Shown here: positions 1 to 11,958 of the stretch, piece after piece
Layout of the letters: the number at the start of each line of letters is the position of its first letter
Position numbering within the stretch: the stretch's first letter is position 1
Origin: Anisodus tanguticus
Taxonomy: Eukaryota; Streptophyta; Magnoliopsida; Solanales; Solanaceae
DNA length: 64,000 bases
Assembly (NCBI GenBank): GCA_034509755.1
Contig: CM067539.1
Location: forward strand, 23,274,501 to 23,338,500
Direction: 5' to 3'
Position numbers and translations under genes: made by a program
The notes under the pieces: model-generated
Databases searched by the model: none
The model's input: the letters and a program-made list of their open reading frames with translations, nothing else
What the model was told of the DNA's origin: nothing

Positions 1-1004
1 AATATAAGGTATCATTTACTAAGTTTCTCTTATTTATTAGAAAACAATTTATTAGATGTGTTTTCGAGAATTGAGCTCTATTAAGTACTGTAGTTTTTAA
101 TGTGAGGATATAGTTGAAAATAATTAATGTTAATTATTGTTTTGAATTCCTAAATTGATAATTATTACGGGACAATTTTTTTTGTTAGTAAATCGACACA
201 TATTTTAAGATGGAAGGCGTATTATTTTGCAAATATATACATTATCACTTTTGCACTTGCCCGGCCCATAAACATTGGCTATACTTTCAGCCCAACCCAA
301 CAAAACTAACAGGTAGTTCCTAATTTGTAATCTTATTAAATTAAAATATGTTACTTGTGAAATTTTTGTGACTACATTTTATATGCACTAAAAAAAAAAT
401 AGTGATATGACCCTTGAAAGCTCATGGACATTTATGAAGACTAAGATTCGTGATAGAGTTTCGAACGTGTATTTTCATATCACATGTCCTTGGATGATGA
501 AGATAGGGTCTTTGAAAGCCATTGAAGAGCAAGCCACCCGGGTGTACGTTATGTGGATGATTGCTAGGAAGGGAGATGAAGTGGAAGCCAAAAGAGTAAA
601 AGCTATAAAAAGTCGCTAGGAGTGCAATTTGATTAAAGGTCTTATGTTTGGGTTATTTATGTAAATGTCACTTTTGGACCTTTGTACAATGGGCAAGACT
701 ACAAATAGATGTCTTAGCCTCATTTTCATTTTTTTAGCTTGAATATTGATGAAAACCACTTATGAGTGTTAGTTTGATTAGCTTAGTAATCATAGTTATC
801 TTAGTTTTAGTGTGTTAATACTTTGTTGGTAATCGCAAACCTTTGTCCTTGAATTTCAATTAGAGTTGCATTTTTATAGATTCAAATTTGTGTCTCTTTT
901 ATTGAATTCAAATAGTATAGGTTCATTAGTAGATATCAATAAGGAGGGTTTAAGTTTAATATACCTAGATTTGCCTATAATTCCTTTACTAATTGGGTCT
1001 TACT
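1..1004. other. AT-rich stretch without a recognisable gene
   Basis: The stretch is AT-rich and has no convincing gene. A 70-codon open frame at 407-619 on the plus strand has no recognised motif, no clear promoter and no partner exon, so I treat it as chance or a relic. The last part leads directly into a sequence that recurs near 6605. Confidence 0.45.
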
Positions 1005-1124
1005 TTATCTATGTTCTTCTCATCTCAATTTCTTTTTATTTGGTTTTTGATTCTTAGAGTTTCACCCTAAGAGTCCTTATCAATTAAAACTTTAAAGTTT
1101 AATTATTCTCAAATATAAAAATGT
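1005..1124 (+). repeat. Direct repeat copy 1, interrupted by the copia insertion
   Basis: About 120 bp here recurs at 6605-6735 in the same orientation, sharing the run TTTAAAGTTTAATTATTCTC among others. The copy ends exactly where the LTR element begins and resumes after it with ATGTCTTTTTTTT at 5970-5983. The second copy reads straight through this point, so it keeps the pre-insertion state. Function unknown. Confidence 0.75.
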
Positions 1125-1452
1125 TGTTATAAATACATTGTATTGTAGACATTCATTTAAGTATTCTGTAATATTTCGGACGAGCTTGCAATTGGATAAG
1201 CTTTCAATCAAGCAGGTAGTTTGTGAGTAGCTCACGCAGGTAGCTTGCAAATAGCTCAAACATGCAGCTTGTCATCTGAAAAGCCTCACAACATCTTCCT
1301 GAAAAGTCTTGCAACTGCTTCTTTTCCTCTATAAATAGGAAGTCAATTCAGTTCATTTATATACCAATTTGAAGAGCAATAAAATTCTCTCTCCCCCAAC
1401 TTCTTTGGTTATATCTCTTATTATCTTATACTTTTATTATTATTTCATAACA
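1125..1452 (+). repeat. 5' LTR of copia relic I
   Basis: A 328-bp LTR starting TGTTATAAAT and ending TTTCATAACA. It holds a promoter-like TCTATAAATAGG around 1331, and AATAAAAT near 1379 could serve as polyadenylation signal. It aligns with 5674-5969 but is about 30 bp longer. Confidence 0.87.
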
Positions 1453-2389
1453 CGTTAGACTTTGTCATTTTGATTTTTTTTTTAATTTCAGGTGCAATTA
1501 ATTACACGAGTCTAGTGGAGTTTGAATATCTTCTTCACAAAAATCAGAACTCCGTCGATACATCTGGTGCTTTGGCCACTCCCTAAAATCTTGCTCCGAT
1601 CTTTGTTAATTGTAAAGCCCACACGTATAAGGTATATGTACTCTTTAAAGAGAGCACTACCCATGTAAGGTAATGACCACTAAGCATCCTCAATATATGC
1701 TTGACACCTGTGTTTTTCTTAAGTTTCTTTTCTGTAATTGCTAGCTTATTTTGCAAGCATACATATCTTGGTTCTTGAAGTGGTGAATCACTTGTGAAAT
1801 TTATTGCATCTTGAAATTAATAACGATGCAGATTCATGTATATGGTTAATAACAAGGATGGCCCACAAAAAATCTATATGGCTATCTGATTTTCTATACT
1901 AATGAAATTCATTTTGTTGTGTTCATCCGATTTTGAATTAATTAATTTTGAATTATTTATGCCTCAAATTTGTTCCTAAAGAATAATATTGTTAAGAGAG
2001 ATTATAATGTTAATTTTATATTCTTTAATGGTTAAATGAGAATCAACAAAAAATATATGATCATCAGAAGTGACAGTATTAATAATGTGTTGGAGAAAAA
2101 TTCTCTACATCATATTAAATGTTTCGAATTGCTTCTGAAGTATCAATGTCAAAAAAGAGGTTCTAAACTATCAGTATTTGATATGTTTAACGTCCATATG
2201 TGTTCCCTTCCCGAAGCAAGAATGAGAACTTTTGACAAATGTTACAAATACATATCATTTCCTGAAGTGAATTTAATTGTATATAGTAAAGCTAATAAAT
2301 ACAGACGTGTGTTTGGTTGAAGTTATCATAACTCATCTCTAGAAGAGATAGAATATTTGAGAAGAAATATTCTGAATATTCTAAGTATT

Positions 2390-2695
2390 ACTCCCGTAGT
2401 AGTAAACTCAGAAATTTGTTTCCGAAGTAGCAAACTTAGAACTCTACTCCCAAAGTAGTAGAACTTTGAGCTCTACTTCCGAAGTAGTAAGACTCTGAAT
2501 TCTACTGCAAAAGTAGTAAAATTCTGAAATCTACTCTTAAAGTAGTAGAACTTTAAAATTTACTCCCGAAGTAGTAAAATTTTAAAATTTACTCCCGAAG
2601 TAGTAAATCGTTAATTTTTACTCCCGAAGTGGTAAAGCTTTAAACTTTACTCATGAAGTAGTAAAAATTTGAAACTTTACTCCTGAAGTAGAAAG
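2390..2695 (+). repeat. 29-bp tandem repeat array, about 11 units
   Basis: Units of 28-30 bp, mostly 29, each contain a form of ACTCCCGAAGTAGTAAA followed by an AT-rich half. Unit starts are near 2390, 2418, 2446, 2475, 2504, 2533, 2562, 2591, 2620, 2649 and 2679. A 29-bp period is not a multiple of three, and stop codons occur, so this is not a peptide repeat in its present form. It lies in the 5' internal part of copia relic I, where gag would be expected. Confidence 0.85.
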
Positions 2696-4079
2696 AATTG
2701 ATCAAGTATTTGAGAAATATTCTGAAGTAATGTCTTCTTGTACAAAATAATGAATTATAGATAAACGTTGTATATCAAACACATTCAAATAATAAGGTTT
2801 CATTCCCTGAAGCGAATGAAGATATAGCACAACTTACCTCTTGGAGAGATATAATAACAAAGGAAATACATGTGGTATAAAAGTCATTGCAATACGTACC
2901 CGTCGTACGTAGAAACATCGTAAATAAGTTTATTAAATATTTTAAGGTAAAAAGTAAGCAAAGTAGAATGTTTTCTACCGTAACCATATTGATACATTAT
3001 GATTAGTTGTAATGATTTCCCCGAAGGAAATAAACATTAATGTATCTCTTCCTGAAGAATGTGATTACTATGTGGTTGTTGATTTGATACAAATTATTTA
3101 GATATTAATGGCTAATCTTCCTGAAGGAGACATGAAAATACTGAAGTTTATAATTTAGTGTTTACTTTTCGTTGTTTATGAATTTACAATTATCTTTAAA
3201 TGTTCATTTGATTTTCGTTTTCTTTAGTGACACCAGTAGTGTGTAACCATAGTTTCTTTCACGATACCAGCAGTATCTAAGTAATATTTAATAGTACAAA
3301 ATTAAGGATTAGGATTTCCAAAAGAGCTAATTGTTTGCTTACAAGAATTATGACACTAACAGTGTTATGACACTATCTCATTATAAAAAATAAATTGAAA
3401 TCTCTCGAATAGGTTTCATATGATAGCATCATTCGTTCTAGATTGTAATTGTTACGACCGGAACACAAATTATAGTAAACCTAAAGTTTACTAGCAATAA
3501 AAATGGTTATCATATTGAGACTACAAATGATTGGAAGATTGAATATCTTCAAGTACTATGGGTAAGAATTAAATATATGAAACGTTACCCGAGCATGATG
3601 AGATCACATGCCATAATAAACCAAAAGTTTATCGATATAAAATCTCATGCAATAGTAAATCAAAAATTTACTAAAATAAATATCACATGTCATGATAAAC
3701 TTGAAGTTTACTCATACAATTAATTTTATCAGTTGATATGACCATTTTGATCGTCCTTGTTTAAATCTGATATGCTAATTGAGTATTCAAAATATATTGA
3801 AGAACTAAAAGATTCTTCAAAATTTCTTTCGTGTTGTTTGTTCTCATGATACGTTGGTTACACCAGCTAATGTTAGGGACTGAATCCCCTAAAATTCTGA
3901 AAAATATAAAAGGTGAATATAGGCATGTTCACCTGCAATGTGATGTCTTTAAATAGATGCATCTATGAGACAATCACATATACGTTTATTGTCAACCCAC
4001 AGTTTGATATTTTACGAAGTTGCTTGCTCAAAATAATTGAGTTAGGAGCATAATTTCCAAATTATGTAATCAAGATAGT

Positions 4080-5350
4080 TCATATTGATAATTCTTATTT
4101 ATATTCAAACTAGCTTGGCGTTGGATGCCTCCGTAATATAGATAAATCATTACTTATGAGAATATAGTTTTAGGTGTTGGTCTGAGATATGATATATTGC
4201 ATACAACGGCGCTTATATGCTTTAGACCAATAAATTATGATAAATTCTTCCCTAATAATTAGTTCAAGGTCAAGAATCAAATATTTTCTTCTAATATTTT
4301 TATGTGTGATATATAATTAATGAATCTACCATGATACACATAGATGGATTCCCCAAGGAAGGTGGGAATATATGTTAGTTTTTATAACATAAGAGAATAA
4401 GCAGCTAAGAAATATGTTAGTGAATTATCATCAGTATGATCCTCGTTCAAAAGATAATTTAGGTCAAATTCTAGAAGCATTTGCTGACCCAACTATTTAT
4501 TTTAGCAGATGCTTCTAAATGTCCCTGAAGGACAGGGTCTACAACATGCATAGAGCATAGTAGACCAATCAATTTCAAATGCAATAATCCTTGAAAAAGA
4601 AAAGTAACAAATGATCATAACCTGTGATCCTGACATCGTCATGTAATTTAAATACTACATAAAAATTGTCTCAGTCTATATGGCTTACTTGACAGAATTT
4701 ATATGAAAAATTCTGAAGGATTCAAAATGCCTGAAGCATATACAAGTTCTTGGGAAGCTTGTTTGTGATTCTTAAATGAATATTCATTGACAAAGGGTAC
4801 AAAATGAATATGTTTACCTTTGTCTCTTTTTTATAATCAGAATCTTGCTATTGTTGTACAAGTTGGTGGCTTGAATATTATTGAAACTCTTAAAGAGTTT
4901 ACAGGAGCAGAATATTAACTGCCGAAAGAAGTTGAAATAAGAAAGTTAAATTGGTCCTGAAGTATCACATATTTGTGAGATTGATATGCATTTATTTATC
5001 TTGCTATAACTATGAGCATGATATAATTTCTCTCATACATAGAGATATTGAAATAAGATAAAATGCATATTGCAAATGAAGTGTCTGATAGAAATGTGTT
5101 TATCCTAACAAATATTGTCAAGTGTTTTGGATATACATGACATTTATCTGATTGACATAAGAGTTCCATCCAGACATGCTATCTATTTTCATGAAGATTA
5201 ATGGTATACTATGTTATTTTACATGACAGTCAAATCATAGAGAGATAACAATAGTTTATACAACAAGTCAGGAATGTACTTGGCATGATTCCAACAATAT
5301 TATATTGCGGTGATACAACTCTATCTAAGGAATGATGATCCAGTGATCAA
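4080..5350 (+). pseudogene. Copia pol remnants of relic I
   Basis: No open frame survives, but nucleotide words shared with the second copia copy appear in the right order. Around 4190-4380 there is integrase C-terminal sequence. Around 4520-4610 is the linker ending CCTTGAAAAAGAAAA. Around 4700-4730 and 4850-4920 are reverse transcriptase segments, including the stretch encoding the degenerate V-D-D-L region. Near 5260 is the RNase H segment with GTCAGGAATGT. It is a multiply mutated pol gene and cannot encode a product. Confidence 0.7.
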
Positions 5351-5673
5351 CCAGTTCGTCAAATGACATTTGACATATATGGTCACTGTCAACCTCAAGA
5401 TATGATAAGTTGCTATACAAGATTTGAGTACATAATCTTTAAAAATTATGTGATGTTTTGATCATGGGAAGTATAATACACATTGTACTCTTTTTTCCTT
5501 AACCAAGATTTTATCTCATTTGGGTTTTCTTGCTAAGGTTTTTAATGAGGCAACTAAAAATGTGTATTACTATACATGTGTACTTTTTTTCCTTCTAGAA
5601 TTTTTCTCACTGGGTTTCTCCTAGTAAGATTCTAACGACGCACATTATCTATTAATGAACATCCAAGGGGGAG

Positions 5674-5969
5674 TGTTATAAATATATCGTATTGTGAATG
5701 TCCATTTAAGTACTCCGTAATTTTCCGGATGAGCTTCCAATTGTATAAGCTTCCAATCAAGCAGGTAGCTTGCGAGTAGCTCAAGCATGCAGCTTGGCAA
5801 TAGCTTCTGAAAAGCATCGCATCAGTTGCTTATTTTCCTCTATAAATAAAAAGTTAATTCAGTTCATTTATACATCAGTTTGAAGAGCAATAAAATTCTC
5901 TATCTCTATCCCACGACTTCTTTGGCTATATATCTTATTGTCTTATACTCTTATTATTATTTCATAACA
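5674..5969 (+). repeat. 3' LTR of copia relic I
   Basis: A 296-bp LTR starting TGTTATAAAT directly after a purine tract and ending TTTCATAACA, matching the 5' LTR over its whole length with small deletions. Confidence 0.87.
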
Positions 5970-5983
5970 AATATGTCTTTTTT

Positions 5984-6602
5984 TTTGTAAAGGTGTAAAT
6001 ATACCCCTCAACTTTGCGATTTATAGCAGATATATCCCTCTTTAAAAAAGTGATGTATATATACCCCTTCCGTTATAAAATGATGCAAATATACCCCTGC
6101 CGTTACATAAATGGTGCAAATATACCCTTTTCGCTGATGAAAATTTTCTAAAAAATCATTTAGCTTAGTTTTTAATTAAAAAAATGTCACGTAACTTAAA
6201 TAAAGTCGACCCATTTTTTTAGTAGATATATTTTTCTAAAGCCACAATGTAATTTTTTTCTGGTGCATCGCTTTTGATTCCTTTTAAAAAAATATCTTCC
6301 TGACTTTAAAATAATAAGTCTACCCATTTTTAAATGAACCAGACCCGACCCACCAGAAAAAAATTATCATGTGGCTTTAAAAAAATATGTCTACTCAAAA
6401 AAATGGGTAGACTTTTTTTAAAGCCACGTGACTTTTTAAATTAAAAAATAAATTAAATAATTTTTTTCAAAAATATTCCGTCAACAAAAAGGGTATTTTT
6501 ACACCATTTTGTAACGGCATGAGCATATATACACTAATTTTAAAGAAGGTATATATGCTCTAAATCGCAAAATTGAAGGGTATATTTATATTTTTTCCTT
6601 TT
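5984..6602. mobile_element. Foldback MITE with long terminal inverted repeats
   Basis: The left end reads GTAAATATACCCCTCAACTT and the right end gives a matching sequence on the other strand (ATAAATATACCCTTCAATTT). The symmetry continues inward (GCGATTTATAGC against GCGATTTAGAGC), and the centre also pairs (AAAGCCACGTGAC-like words). There is no coding sequence. Such long-TIR elements without genes are usually Mutator-related or foldback MITEs. The target duplication is unclear because both edges lie in T-rich sequence. Confidence 0.75.
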
Positions 6603-6604
6603 TG

Positions 6605-6735
6605 GGCTATATCTCATTTTAATTTCTTTTTATTTGATTTTTGATTCTTAGAGTTTCCCCCTAAGAATCTTTATCAATTAGTAAAACTTTAAAGTTTAAT
6701 TATTCTCAAATATAAAAATATATCTTTTTTTTAAT
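6605..6735 (+). repeat. Direct repeat copy 2, empty-site version
   Basis: Matches 1005-1124 plus 5970-5983 without the 4.85-kb element between. It continues into ATATCTTTTTTTTAATGAC. Confidence 0.75.
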
Positions 6736-6915
6736 GACTAATAAAAAGATAGCGTCAAGTGAGTATGTATAAGCAAACGGCTCGCCAGTTGCCACATCAC
6801 GGGAACATTAAACCAATATTTACACAAAGCAAAGTCAGCATCTCAGCAACCATCTCCTAAAATTAAACACTGAAAATAACCTTTAGCTACTAAAAAAAAA
6901 TGGTTTAGATATTAT

Positions 6916-7918
6916 ATGGTTTTAATAAATGCATCTACAAGGTGGGGTAATTCAAAAGATTTTATTATTTGGCATGACTGGTTGGGTCATTCCGGTTCTA
7001 ATATGATGCGCAAAATAATTGAGAATTCGTATGGACACTTTTTGAAGAACCAGAAGATTCTTCAATTTAAGGAATTCTCTTGCGCGGCATGTTCTCAAGG
7101 CAAATTGGTTACTAGACCATCAACAACTAAAGTCGGAATTGAATCACTTGCATTTCTGGAACGTAAACAGGGTAATATATGTGGGTTCATTCACCCATCA
7201 TGTGGACCATTTAGATATTATATGGTTTTAATAAATGCATCTACAAGGTGGTCACATGTGTGCTTATTATCAACTCGCAACATGACATTTGCGATATTGC
7301 TTGCTCAAATAATAAGATTAAGATCACAATTTTCAAATTATGCAATTAAGACAATACGTCTTGATAATGTTGGTGAGACCACATCTCAGGCTTTTAATGA
7401 TTATTGTATATCAATTAGGATAACAGTTGAGCATCCGGTTATTCATGTTCATACTCAAAATGGTCTAGCAAAATCATTGATCAAACGCCTCCCATTAATT
7501 GATAGACCAATGCTTATGAGAACAAAACTTTCCATTTCGATATGGGGTCATGCTATTTTGCATACAACAACTCTTGTGCAGATCAGAACCACAATTACAA
7601 CTGGTTTTTTATCAGGAGCCGAATATTTTACATCTTAAAATATTTAAATGTGCAGTATATAATTCAATTGCTCCACCACAACGCACAAAGATGGATCCCC
7701 AGAGAAGTTTGGAGATACGTGTTGGGTATAAATCTGCTTCTATTATAAAATATTTAGAACCTATGACTGGAGATTTATTTACAACAAGATTTGTTGATTA
7801 TCATTTTGACGAATTAATATACCCAACATTTGGGAGAGAAAATAAGCAGCTAGAAAAAAAAGATAGATTGAAATGCATTATCACTAACTCATTTAGATCC
7901 TCGAACAAATCAATGTGA
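6916..7918 (+). pseudogene. Copia GAG-pre-integrase and integrase fragment
   Basis: The frame at 6916-7638 has a GAG-pre-integrase motif (HDWLGHSGSNMMRKI), the zinc-type CAACSQGK region and the integrase core. The first catalytic Asp, expected in LIDASTRW, reads Asn (LINASTRW). The second Asp is kept (IRLDNVGE). The third acidic residue reads Lys (NGLAKSLIK). Two of three DDE residues are therefore lost, each by a G-to-A change. A frame at 7550-7918 continues the integrase C-terminal region after a frameshift. The first 42 bases (6904-6945) duplicate 7210-7251, so the apparent N-terminus is an artefact of rearrangement. Confidence 0.85.
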
Positions 7919-8514
7919 ACAAGAGGTTCAAAAGATGATCTATTTGCAAAATATTGCAAATCAACTGTTAGATGCATTCATTGGCCTATCAAGGATTACT
8001 AAATATCATATTCTAGTGGTTAATGCTCCAATTCTAGTTGATGTCCCAATAAGGCAATCAATGCGAATGAGTCTAAATCACGCTTGAAACGTGGTAGACC
8101 TATTGATTCCAAAGATAAAAATCCTTGAAAAAGAAAATGATCATAATATGGAGGCGGTTGTTCAAGAAGAGTAACGAGACATTACAATTGATCAAGTCTC
8201 GGAAGAGATTCAGATACCTAAAAATAATAAAAATGAAGAGATCTCAATAAGTTTTGTCTTCTTTGGAAAAATATGGAACCGAAATGATATATTTGTCGAA
8301 AATGTTTTTGTCTATAATGTTGCTGATGAAATAATGCAACAAAATGAAGATCTTGAATCAAAATCTATCGAAGAATGTAGACAGAGAAATAATTGGCCAA
8401 ATTGAAAAGATGAAATTCAAACTGAATTAGCTTCGCTTGAAAAACGCAAAGATTTCAGACCTATAGTCCGAACACCTGAAGGCACAAAGTCAGTGGGGGT
8501 ACAAATGGGTTTTT

Positions 8515-9897
8515 GTGCGAAAACAAAATGAGAAAAATAAAGTGATAAGATATAAAGCACGACTTGTGGCACAAGAATTTTTTCAAGGACCTGACATTGA
8601 TTATACAGAGACATATTCTCCTGTGGTGGATGCAATCACCTTTAGATGTCTTATAAATCCGGCAGTCCGTGAAAAACTTGATATGCATCTGATGGATGTT
8701 GACACAACCTATATGGCTCATTAGACAACGACATTTTTATGAAAATCCCTGAAGGATTCAAAAATCTTTATATGAATCAAAACTATCAGGACGCATGTGG
8801 TATAATCGTCTAAGTGAATACCTACTGAAAGAAGGGTACCAAAATGACTCAATTTATCCATGTGTCTTTATGAAAAGGTCTGGATCTGAATGTGTCATAA
8901 CATTTGTATATGTTGATGACTTGAATATAATTGGAACTCCTGAAGAGCTTTCAAAGGCAGTAGAATGTTTGAAAAAGAATTTGAAATGAAAGATCTTGGA
9001 AAGACAAAATTCTACAAATTGAGCATTTTACAAATGAAATATTTGTCCATCAATCAACATATATTGAAAATATCTTAAAGAGATTTTACATGGATAAAGC
9101 ACATCCATTGAGTACCCCAATATTGTGAGATCACTTTATATTAATAAAGATCCATTTCAACCTTCTGAAAATGATGAAGAGTTTGTTGGTGCTGAAATAC
9201 CATATCTTAGTGCAATTGGGGCATTAATGTATCTTGCCAGTAATTCTCGATCATATATAGCTTTCTCTGTAAGCTTATTAGCAAGATTTAGTTCTTCCCC
9301 AACAAGAAGACAATGGAATGATATTAAGTATATATTCAGATACCTTCGAGGAACCCTTGATATGAAATTATTTTATTCAAATGAGTCACACTCACAACTA
9401 ATTGGTTATGCAGATGTAGGATATTTGTCTGACCCTCATAAAGGTCGATTTCAAACATGTTATTTATTTAGATGTGGAGGTACAACTATATCATGGTGTT
9501 CAACCAAACAAACTATGTTTGCTACTTCTTTAAATCATGCATAAATAATAGTCATTCATGAAGCAAGTCGGGAATGTGTTTGGTTGATATCAATAACTCA
9601 ACACATCCAGAAAATATGTGGTCTTTCTTTTAAAAAAATATTCCAATAACATTGTACGAAGACAATGTTGCATGCCTAGCTCAATTAAGAGAAGGATACA
9701 TTAAAGGAGACAAGACAAAACACATTTCGCCAAAATTTCTTTTCACTCATGATCTTCAAAAGAAAGGCGAAATAGATGTTCAACAAGTTCGTTCAACTGG
9801 CAATTTAGCAGACTTGTTCACTAAAACATTACCAATCTCAACATTTGAGAAGATGATATACAAGATTGGAATGCGTCGTCTCCGAGACATTAAGTGA
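8515..9897 (+). pseudogene. Copia reverse transcriptase and RNase H fragments
   Basis: Several frames together cover RT and RNase H. 8515-8724 has VIRYKARLVAQEF and DYTETYSPVV, typical of the copia RT N-terminus. 8795-8989 has the catalytic box as FVYVDDLNIIG, still with both aspartates. 9125-9544 gives the connection region (PYLSAIGALMYLA) and early RNase H. 9652-9897 gives the RNase H end with DNVACLAQ, KTKHISPKFLF and NLADLFTKTLP. Frameshifts and stops separate all parts, so no polyprotein can be made. Confidence 0.87.
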
Positions 9898-10013
9898 AGT
9901 TTTTATCGGGGGGGAGTAATACGCGTTGTACTCTTTTTCCCTTAATCAAGGTTTTATACAAGATTGGAATGCGTCGTCTCCGAGACATTAAGTGAAGTTT
10001 TTATCAGGGGAGT
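9857..10013 (+). repeat. 98-bp-offset partial tandem duplication at the copia 3' end
   Basis: The run from TATACAAGATTGGAATGCG to GAAGTTTTTATC occurs at 9857-9907 and again at 9955-10005, nearly identical, each followed by a G-rich GGGGAGTAA. The offset is 98 bp. The second copy replaces the sequence expected before the 3' LTR. Confidence 0.85.
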
Positions 10014-10289
10014 AAAACTATCTAAACAAACACAAATTACTACTCTTTAAATTACTTTTTCAAACATCATTTCTTAAAATAAGTAAATATTGAAGTTGGA
10101 CCAAATATGCTAGTATGAATTTCACTAACTTATTTATATCCTATATATTCATGGAATCAAAGGCCAATTTTATTTGTTTCAAGCGATTTAGTAGTGCTTC
10201 ACGTGATGAGCCTACATGATTGGTTTAAGTTACATTAAAATGCTATTTCATTCCAAAGCAAAGAGTATATTACTATACTAGAGTCAAAA

Positions 10290-10861
10290 ACCTCCTATTC
10301 ATCTTTCATACTTAGCTGGTGAAGCAAGTTCTGATATGGTGGATAGGTCCTTGAATGTTAGGCAAGCTGTCATTGAGTTACTGGGATTTCATTTGGCTAG
10401 GTCCCAACAAAAAATACAGGATATGGCTAACAAAAACAGGTCAGACATGAGGTTTGCAATTGGTGATTGGGTGTATTTCAACTTACAACCTTAAAGACAA
10501 ATATATGTTGTTGTTACACCATTTAACAAGTTAGCAGCCAAATACTTTGGTCCTTAACTGATTGTTGTAAAGATTAATGGGGCATTTGCTTACACGTTAT
10601 TACTACCTTATGATGTTCTCATCCACTACACATTTCATATTTCACAACTTAAGAAGTGTTATGAGGTTCCAGTTGTTATAAACCATCCCCAGTTCTACAC
10701 ATTTCTAGTCCATATTGTCCATTGCCTGATCTATTTTAGACAGGAGGATGGTCAAGAGTAATAAGGTTGTTTGTCAGGTATTAGTTAAATGGCCTAGTCA
10801 AATCTACTTGGGTTGCAACACGGTTTTTTTTTTAATTTCACTCTTGAGGACATGGGTGTTA
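10290..10861 (+). pseudogene. Ty3/gypsy integrase C-terminal and chromodomain-like fragment
   Basis: Translation in one main frame gives motifs of a plant gypsy pol tail: a stretch like DMVDRSLNVRQAVIELLGFH, then RSDMRFAIGDWVYFNLQP, then FNKLAAKYFGP and HISQLKKCYEV. After these comes a short chromodomain-like stretch (VLVKWPSQIYLG). Stops follow the LQP and YFGP motifs, so it is dead. Gag, protease and RT are absent; only the 3' end of pol remains. Known gypsy chromoviruses have this motif order just upstream of the 3' LTR. Confidence 0.82.
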
Positions 10862-11830
10862 TTCACTTAGGGGGGAAGGGGCCCCCCACTACTTCTTCAT
10901 TCGGGGGAGACTAGCCTCATTACTCCCACCGGGCGAGAGCCGGTTTTTCCATTGATTGATTCTATAACTCTGAATTTTCTAGATTGAGCTGAAGAAAGCA
11001 AATTAGACAGCTATAGTAGTTAGTTGGTCAGTTCACTAAGTTAGAGTTAGTTGTGCAGTTCCGAAAATTAGTTAGTCTATTAGTTGACAACTGACAATTG
11101 CATCTGAGATTCAATTCATTAGTTCAAATTTGTAGATTGATATATACATAATGTAATTGTACATGTATCTCATTCATCTAAATAATACAAGACTACTACT
11201 CCTCTCTCAATTCTATTCTCTCTTTTAGCTTCTTTCTCGGATAATTCCCTGATTAAGCAGTCATCTTCTTCGAGCTACAAGCTCCTAGATTAACTAATTC
11301 CAATCGAAAATACTTTTGTGCATCACACTACTTGTAACATTTTTTATTTTTTTAAATTCGTAATAGAATGTAAATGGAGACTTAATAGAGATACAAAAAT
11401 AGAGAAGAAATCCTGCAACTTGGATGTTTATAATTATTTTTTTCTTTGTAAGAAGAAGAATAAAAAAAGCTCAATTTGTAGGCTTAAAAGTTAAAACGAA
11501 AAAATTCAAAATAACCAAACTGATTAACTCAAAGCTAAACTCTAAACACTGAATCAAATCGAGCTTATTTGGTTTGAATTTGAATTGTGATTTCTTAAAT
11601 TCAAAAATTAAAAATCCAAATCAAAGTTCAAATAAATCACAAATCAAACTGTTGGACAGTCACTCCTATTTTTTAGGGGAATATAATGACCTGTAATTGA
11701 ACGAAGGGCTCGTTTGTTATTTATGATCTAATGATCATTCAGATTGCAAAATATAAATTGTTAGCTTTTGCTTGTTTTCATAATCCAAACGTGAGAATCA
11801 TGGGAAAGAATAAAATATTTTAACAAGAGG
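10862..11830. other. Possible gypsy LTR remnant, then AT-rich sequence
   Basis: After the gypsy tail come a G-rich tract (10870-10890) and about 350 bp ending near 11330 that would be the place for a 3' LTR. It contains TTGATATATACATAATG around 11136 and a pyrimidine-rich block near 11200-11240. I could not fix TG...CA ends or a target duplication. From 11330 to 11830 I see only AT-rich DNA. Confidence 0.3.
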
Positions 11831-11958
11831 AATGTAAGCGAAAATTGAATTTTTCATTATTCTTGATATTACATTTTTTTGGTGGTCAAACAATATATAG
11901 AAAAGCCAAAGACAAAAGCATTGCCAAAAAGATTAGAAGTGAAAAATATATCACTTGT

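Larger units (their letters stand above)
1125..5969 (+). mobile_element. Decayed Ty1/copia LTR retrotransposon (relic I)
   Basis: Two LTRs in direct orientation, both TGTTATAAAT...TTTCATAACA, bound 4.85 kb. A purine tract AAGGGGGAG abuts the 3' LTR at 5664-5673. Flanks are AATGT before and AATAT after, a 4/5 match to a 5-bp target duplication, and the uninterrupted copy near 6720 supports AATAT as the original target. The interior has no long frame. Stretches resemble the integrase, reverse transcriptase and RNase H of the second copy at 6904-9950, in the same order. The element is dead: many stops and deletions, and LTRs that differ from each other in length and by substitutions. Confidence 0.88.
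6904..9950 (+). mobile_element. Truncated Ty1/copia retrotransposon (relic II)
   Basis: Same family as relic I, 5'-truncated: no LTR or gag is visible, and the element starts inside pol. Domain order is GAG-pre-integrase, integrase, reverse transcriptase, RNase H, which is copia order (integrase before RT). The 3' end carries GGGGGGGAGTAATACGCGTTG followed by GTACTCTTTTTCCCTTAATC, which matches the segment before the 3' LTR of relic I near 5470-5500. It then breaks off into a partial duplication, so no 3' LTR follows. Confidence 0.88.
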
